Shown here piece after piece: positions 1 to 4,097 of a DNA stretch of 6,684 nucleotides. The notes under the pieces were generated by a model. The model saw only the letters and a program-made list of their open reading frames with translations, ran no database searches and was not told the DNA's origin. This DNA comes from Ruminococcaceae bacterium UBA3710 (GTDB taxonomy: Bacteria > Bacillota > Clostridia > Oscillospirales > Acutalibacteraceae). Location: NCBI GenBank assembly GCA_002371985.1, contig DFHZ01000078.1:1-6684 (forward strand), in the 5' to 3' direction. The first letter of the stretch is position 1. Every line of letters starts with the position of its first letter. The translations under genes were made by a program, and so were the position numbers.

Positions 1-160
1 GCTTATCATCATCGTAAGGTGTCAGGTCTGTCTGCCTGCTTCTGATAAGTCCCATTTTCAGATGATCAATTGATAGATACGGAAACTTATACTTTTCAAG
101 CAGCTTTTGAGCAAGTAATGTTTTGCCAGTGTGGGAAGCACCTGTAATTAAAACAATCAT
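1..160 (-). CDS. P-loop NTPase, small kinase-like (3' end off the window)
   Basis: The first 53 codons of a gene that continues past the left edge. The protein starts MIVLITGASHTGKTLLAQ, with a Walker A motif at residues 7-14 (G-x4-GKT) straight after a hydrophobic beta strand. This is the usual N-terminus of the adenylate-kinase/zeta-toxin-like family of small P-loop kinases and ATPases common in Clostridia. Residues after the P-loop (YLSIDHLKMGLIR) fit the second strand and acceptor-binding region of such kinases. The start is the ATG at 160-158, preceded by GAGG at 170-167 at normal spacing. It follows the alcohol dehydrogenase on the same strand but is separated from it by a terminator, so it is probably transcribed independently; I see no convincing promoter in the gap. 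The substrate cannot be told because the rest of the protein is missing. Confidence 0.75.
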   Translation of the reverse strand, partial: MIVLITGASHTGKTLLAQKLLEKYKFPYLSIDHLKMGLIRSRQTDLTPYDDDK

Positions 161-206
161 TTTATACCTCTAAACAACAATTTATCATTCACGGCAATGA
201 ACTCAC

Positions 207-255
207 AAAAATCGGGGGCTACGACGCAGATTACAAAATCTTAACGCGGCAGCCC
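207..255 (-). terminator. Rho-independent terminator after the alcohol dehydrogenase
   Basis: Just after the stop codon at 268, minus-strand GGGCTGC (255-249) pairs with GTAGCCC (222-216). Inside are CGC/GCG and a second stem AGATT/AATCT around a TTGT loop. The hairpin is followed by CCGATTTTTG, a U-rich tail. The plus strand also has a T-rich stretch after the hairpin (256-267), so it could work in both directions. It separates the dehydrogenase from the P-loop gene downstream. Confidence 0.7.
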
Positions 256-267
256 TTTTCGTTTTTA

Positions 268-1485
268 TCAAAAATCAACTTCGGTATCGTAATAGCAGCA
301 TTTAAGCAGCTTTTCCATTTCCTCCTGTGAGGGCTGACGCGGATTGGAGCCCGTGCAGGCATCGCCGATGGCGTTTGCGGCAATAGCGGGCAGTCTTTCA
401 AGGAAGACTTCCTCGGGTACAAAGCCCTGCTCGGTCGGGAAACTGTCCGCGCCGTAATTTTTAATGCAGTGCGGGATATTGAGTTTATCGTTCATAGCCC
501 TTAAATAATCTATAAGCAGTTTTACCTTTTCGTCGTCGTTTGCGCCGCCAAGGTGCATATAATCGGCAATAACGCCGTAACGCTTTTTAGCCGTTTCGTC
601 CTTTGCGTTAAAAGCAATTACCTTTGGCAGATACATTGCATTTGCCGCGCCGTGGATGATATGTGCGCCGAGGTCGGCAAAGACAGCACCCGTTTTATGT
701 GCCATGGAATGTACTATGCCCAAAAGAGCATTTGAGAAAGCCATACCCGCAAGGCACTGTGCGTTGTGCATCCTGTCGCGTGCATCCATATCGCCGTTGT
801 AGGACTTAACAAGGTCTGCCTGTATCATCTCTATCGCATGGATGGCAAGGGGGTCTGTATAGTCACAGTTTGCGGTGGAAACATAGGCCTCAATGGCATG
901 GGTCATAGCGTCCATACCCGTATGCGCCGTAAGTTTCTGCGGCATGGTCTCCGCAAGGTCGGCATCAACAATTGCCACATCGGGGGTTATCTCAAAATCC
1001 GCGATAGGATATTTTATACCCTTGTCATAGTCTGTGATGATCGAGAAAGCCGTAACCTCGGTAGCTGTGCCCGATGTTGAGGGGATAGCGCAAAAATGCG
1101 CCTTTTTGCGGAGCTCGGGTATGCCGAATACCTTGCACATATCCTCAAAGGTGCAGTCGGGATATTCGTACTTTATCCACATAGCCTTTGCCGCATCTAT
1201 AGGAGAGCCTCCGCCCATGGCAACTATCCAGTCCGGGCCAAATTCAATCATTTTAGCCGCGCCGTTCATTACCGTGGTAACGGACGGGTCGGGCTCCACG
1301 CCCTCTATAAGCATAACTTCCATCCCCGCCGATTTTAAATAATCCTCGGCACGCTGTAAAAATCCGCCGCGTTTCATAGCACCGCCGCCCACAACAATTA
1401 CAGCCTTTTTGCCCTTTAAATTTTTAAGGTTCTCAAGCGAACCCTTGCCGTGGTACAAATCTCTGGGTAAAGTAAATCTTGCCAT
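268..1485 (-). CDS. Iron-containing (group III) alcohol dehydrogenase
   Basis: A 405-residue Fe-dependent alcohol dehydrogenase, cytoplasmic, expected to interconvert an aldehyde and an alcohol with NAD(P)H in fermentation. The N-terminal half holds the nucleotide-binding region: GGGSPIDAAKAM at 91-102, and PSTSGTATEVTAFS at 135-148. The C-terminal helical half holds the metal ligands expected from FucO-type enzymes: D192 and H196 (GMDAMTHAIEA), H259 (HSMAH) and H278 (HG). The last pair is about five residues further apart than in FucO, in keeping with the clostridial subgroup starting MARFTLPRDLYHGKGSLE. Length is close to the family norm (about 380-405). A longer frame exists upstream to 1560, but the start at 1485 is preferred because AGGAGT (1500-1495) lies 9 bases before this ATG and the family begins MARFTLPRD. 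The gene stands alone between its own promoter and terminator. The exact substrate (ethanol, butanol, a diol) is not decidable from sequence. Confidence 0.95.
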   Translation of the reverse strand: MARFTLPRDLYHGKGSLENLKNLKGKKAVIVVGGGAMKRGGFLQRAEDYLKSAGMEVMLIEGVEPDPSVTTVMNGAAKMIEFGPDWIVAMGGGSPIDAAKAMWIKYEYPDCTFEDMCKVFGIPELRKKAHFCAIPSTSGTATEVTAFSIITDYDKGIKYPIADFEITPDVAIVDADLAETMPQKLTAHTGMDAMTHAIEAYVSTANCDYTDPLAIHAIEMIQADLVKSYNGDMDARDRMHNAQCLAGMAFSNALLGIVHSMAHKTGAVFADLGAHIIHGAANAMYLPKVIAFNAKDETAKKRYGVIADYMHLGGANDDEKVKLLIDYLRAMNDKLNIPHCIKNYGADSFPTEQGFVPEEVFLERLPAIAANAIGDACTGSNPRQPSQEEMEKLLKCCYYDTEVDF

Positions 1486-1494
1486 AAATAAAAC

Positions 1495-1500
1495 ACTCCT
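1495..1500 (-). promoter_or_regulatory. Ribosome binding site fixing the dehydrogenase start
   Basis: Minus-strand AGGAGT lies 9 bases upstream of the ATG at 1485. It rules against the in-frame start about 25 codons upstream, whose extra codons would overlap the promoter and operator. Confidence 0.8.
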
Positions 1501-1528
1501 TTTTATGATTGTTATTTTTTGTCCTATT

Positions 1529-1546
1529 TCGTTAAAATAATAACAC
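1529..1546 (-). promoter_or_regulatory. Candidate Rex operator over the -10 box
   Basis: The minus-strand sequence GTGTTATTATTTTAACGA matches the clostridial Rex consensus TTGTTAANNNNTTAACAA at 11 of the 14 fixed positions, with the two half-sites correctly spaced by four bases. It covers the -10 box, the expected place for a repressor site. Rex is known to repress fermentative alcohol dehydrogenase genes in Clostridia when NADH/NAD+ is low. That this site binds Rex is inference, and A/T-rich promoters can resemble it by chance. Confidence 0.45.
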
Positions 1547-1565
1547 ACTTGTTCGAGCATTTAAA
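1537..1565 (-). promoter_or_regulatory. Sigma-A promoter of the alcohol dehydrogenase (extended -10)
   Basis: On the minus strand, the -35-like TTTAAA (1565-1560) and -10 TATTAT (1542-1537) are separated by exactly 17 bases. The -10 is preceded by TGT, the TGn extended -10 motif, which compensates for the weak -35. Very A/T-rich DNA just upstream (about 1570-1600, including a 17-base near-perfect A/T palindrome at 1584-1600) could act as an UP element. The predicted leader is about 45 bases. Confidence 0.55.
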
Positions 1566-1710
1566 GAGGCAAAATATTCAAATATAAAAAATTTTTTTAT
1601 GCAGATTGTATAGATTGTTAAGGATAATCAAAAGATTTGTGCAATATTTATCTGCCGTTTTTATTGAATAGTACCGCAATATAGCCATTTCTCCACGTTC
1701 CCGCACTTTG

Positions 1711-2103
1711 TCAGTTATTTAACAAAAAACGGAGACAGAGAACCGTCCCCCGTCTCTTATATACAAGTCTAAAAATAAGCTCTCCCTCTCGTCCGGCATC
1801 GGTTGCACACACGATACCCGTTACATCCTTGCGGTTCATAAGTTTTCGTATGGTGTCAAACTGCTTTTTTGTACCGGGGAATATATCATATTTCCACTCG
1901 GTAGGGATTATGGGGAGCTTATCCCATTTCTTATATTCATTCCCGTAAGCCTCGGGCAATGACAAGCCCACCAAATGCCCAACGCACCAACTGACGATGT
2001 AATCGTTCCCCTCGATATATCCATCTTTTCTGCCTCTGACACCCAATACCTTTGCCACGGTATTTCCTACAGAGGGCTTTTCACATAATACTAATTTTGG
2101 CAT
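1711..2103 (-). pseudogene. topB: Truncated DNA topoisomerase III (N-terminal Toprim fragment)
   Basis: The first 115 or so codons match type IA topoisomerase III. The active-site strand MPKLVLCEKPSVGNTVAKVL includes the catalytic Glu8, SWCVGHLVGL at 38-47 is typical, and the Toprim acidic motif TDAGREGELIFRLVY lies at 101-115. The second Asp of the usual DxD is Gly; from memory this TDAGREGE form is common in ICE-borne TopB. After Tyr115 the similarity ends: the last residues (RRGTVLCLRF...) come from a palindromic repeat, and the frame stops at 130 where about 600-700 residues are expected. The catalytic tyrosine and gate domains are absent, so no relaxation activity is possible. The gene keeps a good ribosome binding site (AAAGGAGA at 2116-2109) and starts at ATG 2103. 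In Tn1549-like elements topB lies downstream of the CD1108/DUF4315/CD1107 genes, which fits its position here. Confidence 0.85.
1729..1756. repeat. REP-like palindrome at the topB breakpoint
   Basis: On the minus strand GGGGAC and GTCTCC pair (one G-U) around a GGTTCTCT loop, followed by GTTTTTTG. An alternative pairing uses GAGAC (1756-1752) with GTCTC (1736-1732). The motif GGGGACGGTTCTCTGTCTC resembles, from memory, a short repeat scattered in many Firmicute genomes and linked to Y1/RAYT transposases; I could not search for it. The hairpin plus T-run could also act as a terminator for the truncated topB transcript. topB homology ends within a few bases of its right edge. Confidence 0.5.
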
Positions 2104-2108
2104 AAATT

Positions 2109-2116
2109 TCTCCTTT
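2109..2116 (-). promoter_or_regulatory. Ribosome binding site of the topB fragment
   Basis: Minus-strand AAAGGAGA, with GGAG ending 6 bases before the ATG at 2103. It supports the native topB start being preserved although the gene body is lost. I see no clear promoter between it and the terminator immediately upstream. Confidence 0.6.
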
Positions 2117-2120
2117 CATT

Positions 2121-2151
2121 GAAAAAGGCAAGTGCGGTTGACACTTGCCTT
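2121..2151 (-). terminator. Strong intrinsic terminator closing the zinc-ribbon unit
   Basis: A perfect 10-base-pair stem, minus-strand AAGGCAAGTG (2151-2142) with CACTTGCCTT (2134-2125), around a 7-base loop TCAACCG, runs straight into TTTTT (2126-2122). No T-run follows on the plus strand, so it works in the minus direction only. It ends transcription of the three small genes just before topB. Confidence 0.9.
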
Positions 2152-2171
2152 AATAGTTTGCTATTAATATT

Positions 2172-2378
2172 TTATTTTTTTGGTTCATGAAAAGCATAAA
2201 CAATAGCAGCAGCAAATGTACCACTCATTGCAATTAATCCTAATGCAGACTTCAAAGCATAACCAATTGAGTTGTCATACGATGTCCGTCGCTGTACATA
2301 ACCACCACAACGTGGACATCTATTTGCATTTATAGATATTTTTTTTCCACAAAAATCACAATTCATTAATTTAGCCAT
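2172..2378 (-). CDS. Small zinc-ribbon membrane protein (third gene of the cassette)
   Basis: 68 residues, function not recognised. Residues 7-24 form a zinc ribbon CxxC-x10-CxxC (C7, C10, C21, C24; CDFCGKK...CPRCGG). A basic linker (QRRTS) is followed by one hydrophobic segment at about 41-63 and a short charged tail (HEPKK). The predicted form is a membrane-anchored protein with the zinc ribbon in the cytoplasm, as the basic residues precede the membrane segment. The start at ATG 2378 has the strongest ribosome binding site of the window, AAGGAGGG (2394-2387), which overlaps the stop codon of the gene before it; the two are probably translated together. The cysteine positions are identical to those in that neighbour, so the pair look like a tandem duplication. 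The intrinsic terminator follows about 20 bases after the stop. Confidence 0.75.
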   Translation of the reverse strand: MAKLMNCDFCGKKISINANRCPRCGGYVQRRTSYDNSIGYALKSALGLIAMSGTFAAAIVYAFHEPKK

Positions 2379-2392
2379 TTAATTTTCCCTCC

Positions 2393-2608
2393 TTAAAGTT
2401 CCTTATAAAATTCCTTAGAAAGTTCCTTAGTTTTTTTTATTATCCAAAAAATTGGTGCTGCAAATAAAGCACAACTTACCACAATTCCGACATCATTGAT
2501 TGCATCTATAGTTGCTGAGTTATCTTTCTCTTCACCACAATAAGGACAATTCTTAGTCTTACGAGAAAATTCTCTGCCACAATTCTTGCATTTTATTGTT
2601 TTGCTCAT
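2393..2608 (-). CDS. Small zinc-ribbon membrane protein (second gene of the cassette)
   Basis: 71 residues, function not recognised. A zinc ribbon CxxC-x10-CxxC at C7, C10, C21 and C24 (CKNCGRE...CPYCGEE) is followed by a charged linker, a hydrophobic segment at about 40-57 and a lysine-rich cytosolic-looking tail. The start is placed at ATG 2608 because AAGGAG lies 10 bases upstream. A longer frame from 2641 adds 11 codons but has no good ribosome site, and its extra residues would break the alignment with the neighbouring paralogue, which also begins with six residues before the first cysteine. It is downstream of the 104-residue zinc-ribbon gene, with a gap of about 160 bases that holds a possible extended -10 (TGCTATTAT, 2738-2730) and a possible gene scrap. 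Confidence 0.7.
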   Translation of the reverse strand: MSKTIKCKNCGREFSRKTKNCPYCGEEKDNSATIDAINDVGIVVSCALFAAPIFWIIKKTKELSKEFYKEL

Positions 2609-2689
2609 AGACACATCACTCCTTTTTCTGTTAACTATCATCCAAACAATTTTCTTTCCGTAAATTAAAATACAATTGATTCTTTGTCT

Positions 2690-2771
2690 TTAAATATAAA
2701 CATATTCTCTCGTATTAGCATCTTTAATAATAATAGCATGATCTGATAACACTGCTGAATTTAAAATTATT
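2690..2771 (-). other. Possible scrap of a lost coding region between two zinc-ribbon genes
   Basis: The gap after the stop at 2772 reads on the minus strand as an open frame ending at TAA 2692-2690, with a protein-like tail (LSDHAIIIKDANTREYVYI) and codon use like its neighbours. It has no start codon or ribosome site of its own. It may be the 3' end of a deleted gene, or chance; I assign no function. Confidence 0.2.
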
Positions 2772-3086
2772 TTAAATATCGTATGTATCGTCCGAAACAA
2801 TATATTTATTATCACAAAACTCGCATTCCCAATAAGAATCTTCATCATTATAAACAAATATCATTTCTTTATTACATTCCGGACATTCAGGTTTCTCCAT
2901 TTCCGGCGTGTTTTTGAATTCATTAGTCACATCTATTTCATGGCCACAATTATCACATATTAATTTAAACTCATAATCTATATCCTCTTTATAAGAGATA
3001 TTTGTGTCCAAATTCAAGCTATCAAATTTTGCACCACACTTTGGACATTCATTGATAAATTTAGAATCGTCAAAATCATCATACAT
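2772..3086 (-). CDS. Acidic double zinc-ribbon protein (first gene of the cassette)
   Basis: 104 residues, soluble and strongly acidic, function not recognised. It carries four CxxC pairs: C14/C17 (CPKCG), C44/C47 (CDNCG), C68/C71 (CPEC) and C88/C91 (CEFC). Taken in order these make two zinc ribbons, one at about 14-47 and one at about 68-91, separated by a linker near KNTPEMEKPE. Such folds can bind nucleic acid or protein, but the acid content argues against simple DNA binding. The start is ATG 3086, with AGGAGGG at 3099-3093. The longer frame from 3146 is rejected because it would run through the promoter and the -10 box. No signal or membrane segment is seen. It is the first gene after the promoter at 3120-3146 and the head of the three-gene unit. 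Confidence 0.75.
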   Translation of the reverse strand: MYDDFDDSKFINECPKCGAKFDSLNLDTNISYKEDIDYEFKLICDNCGHEIDVTNEFKNTPEMEKPECPECNKEMIFVYNDEDSYWECEFCDNKYIVSDDTYDI

Positions 3087-3092
3087 AAACTT

Positions 3093-3099
3093 CCCTCCT
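3093..3099 (-). promoter_or_regulatory. Ribosome binding site fixing the start of the acidic zinc-ribbon gene
   Basis: Minus-strand AGGAGGG, 6 bases before ATG 3086. With the promoter immediately upstream it decides for the shorter protein. Confidence 0.8.
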
Positions 3100-3200
3100 A
3101 TCGATTTCTTATCTATTTCATTATAGCATCGTTTTTTTTTTGTCAATCTTTTTGTGGCGGTATTGAAAATTACTATTAATATCGAATAATAGATAGGAGG
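3094..3200. repeat. Short inverted repeat flanking the cassette promoter
   Basis: Plus-strand CCTCCTATC at 3094-3102 and its exact complement GATAGGAGG at 3192-3200 form an inverted repeat, 12 of 13 bases if extended inward to 3106 and 3188. The enclosed stretch of about 80 bases holds the TTGACA/TATAAT promoter. The left arm doubles as a ribosome binding site; the right arm is a ribosome-site-like sequence with no start codon after it. It may be a remnant or chance. Confidence 0.35.
3120..3146 (-). promoter_or_regulatory. Sigma-A promoter of the zinc-ribbon cassette, with poly-A spacer
   Basis: Perfect -35 TTGACA (3146-3141) and perfect -10 TATAAT (3125-3120), the latter preceded by TGC (extended -10). 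The spacer is only 15 bases and contains most of a run of ten A's on the minus strand. Transcription would start near 3113 and give a leader of about 25-30 bases. It makes the three small genes a unit independent of the conjugation operon. Confidence 0.75.
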
Positions 3201-3210
3201 ATAATTATAT

Positions 3211-3873
3211 TTATCTCGAAAACGCTCTCATCTCCGCCTTTGGAAATCCCGTATTATACAGCCTTATCCCCTCAGTTATATCCACCTCTTGCCATTTGCC
3301 GTCAATGAATATCTTGTTCCACTGATGGGTATGGTCGCTGTTTAGCACCATTTGGCAAGGGATATTAAGCCTTGACATAAGTCGGTAGTAGGCAAGGGAG
3401 AAACTGCAACAGATACCTTTGTTGTTCTTATACATATAGTAGAGGTCGCCGTTTAGGGCTTCATCGTATGTGTAATTATGCACAATATATTTGTATATGT
3501 ATTTAGCCTGTTCCCTTTGGGACATTCCCTTAACCCTGTCTACAAGCTCGTTTTCTTTATTTGTGATGAATTTTGTTATTGCTGTATTTTCCTCTTTACT
3601 GTACTTATATTTAAGCTCAATAGCATCATACAAACCGTTATCATCCTCATCATAAACCATTAAGTTTTTGTCTATGAATGAGGCGCTCATATTCTGACCG
3701 TAGTATACCGCCATAAAATTCGCTATATCCTCTATAGACATTTGACACTCACGCATATCCACATAAGTGTCATAGTTCCGAATAGCCTTGTTTATCCTCG
3801 CTGTAGGGTCTGCCGCATATGCTGAGGTTGTCAATACGGCAGTTGCCAAAATTGTTGTTAAAATTTTTCTCAT
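3211..3873 (-). CDS. Secreted transglutaminase-like (papain-fold) protein
   Basis: 220 residues. A Sec signal peptide (RK, then hydrophobic 4-16, cleavage probably after AYA at 20) sends it outside the cell. The C-terminal half is a transglutaminase-like core: Cys155 in KGICCSFSLAYYRLM, His183 in HTHQWNKIF and Asp198 in WQEVDIT form the expected triad. Bacterial relatives are mostly peptidases or protein cross-linkers; the substrate is unknown, with cell-wall or surface protein as a reasonable inference. Residues 75-86 (DEDDNGLYDAIE) match an EF-hand calcium loop at positions 1, 3, 5, 6, 9 and 12. Its start ATG overlaps the stop of the DUF4315-like gene by four bases, and GAGGAG lies 10 bases upstream, so it belongs to the conjugation operon. 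In Tn1549-like elements this slot usually holds a CD1107/DUF4366 protein. It ends 22 residues after the active-site Asp, which is short but possible. Confidence 0.8.
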   Translation of the reverse strand: MRKILTTILATAVLTTSAYAADPTARINKAIRNYDTYVDMRECQMSIEDIANFMAVYYGQNMSASFIDKNLMVYDEDDNGLYDAIELKYKYSKEENTAITKFITNKENELVDRVKGMSQREQAKYIYKYIVHNYTYDEALNGDLYYMYKNNKGICCSFSLAYYRLMSRLNIPCQMVLNSDHTHQWNKIFIDGKWQEVDITEGIRLYNTGFPKAEMRAFSR

Positions 3874-4097
3874 ATATTTTTATCTCCTCTAAATTCGTTA
3901 GTTATGGGCTTTTTCTTTTCCTTGTCTACAAGATTAAAGAAATCCTGTAGGCTCATCTTGTTGGTTTCAAGCGTATCTACCACGCTTTCAAGCATTATCG
4001 CATTTCTGCGTTTCATCTGTATATCAAGTTGCTCTTGAAGTCTTGCTATCTTTTTATCGCATTGTTCAAGTGATTTTACTATATCTTCTTTTTTCAT
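3870..4097 (-). CDS. DUF4315-like small coiled-coil ICE protein
   Basis: 75 residues, mostly helical and charged. A coiled coil at about 6-35 (LEQCDKKIARLQEQLDIQMK) is followed by a short helix ending in MSLQDFFNLV, the pattern of DUF4315 proteins that lie between the CD1108-type and CD1107-type genes in Tn1549/CTn elements. The family has no known biochemical role; a structural part of the transfer machinery is inferred. There is no signal peptide or membrane segment, so it is cytoplasmic. Its ATG overlaps the stop of the M23 protein gene (ATGA, 4097-4094), and GAGG lies 7 bases upstream inside the end of that gene. Its own stop overlaps the next start in the same way, so all three genes are probably translated as a coupled chain. 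The family name rests on length, pattern and position. Confidence 0.65.
   Translation of the reverse strand: MKKEDIVKSLEQCDKKIARLQEQLDIQMKRRNAIMLESVVDTLETNKMSLQDFFNLVDKEKKKPITNEFRGDKNI

Noticed and set aside
553..1342. Several plus-strand open frames of 60-104 codons opposite the dehydrogenase
   Set aside because: They are antisense shadows of a well-supported gene, with no ribosome sites and no recognisable domains.
1584..1600. A/T palindrome that could be read as a terminator
   Set aside because: The stem has no G-C pairs and would not form a stable hairpin; it fits better as curved or UP-element DNA.
1578..1688. 36-codon minus-strand frame (MAILRYYSIKTADKY...) upstream of the dehydrogenase promoter
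   Set aside because: The GGAG before its ATG is only two bases away, composition turns very A/T-rich, and it overlaps the probable UP-element region; no family resemblance.
3191..3200. Plus-strand AGATAGGAGG resembling a ribosome site
   Set aside because: No start codon follows at usable distance and it runs into the 3' end of the transglutaminase-like gene; kept only as an arm of the inverted repeat.
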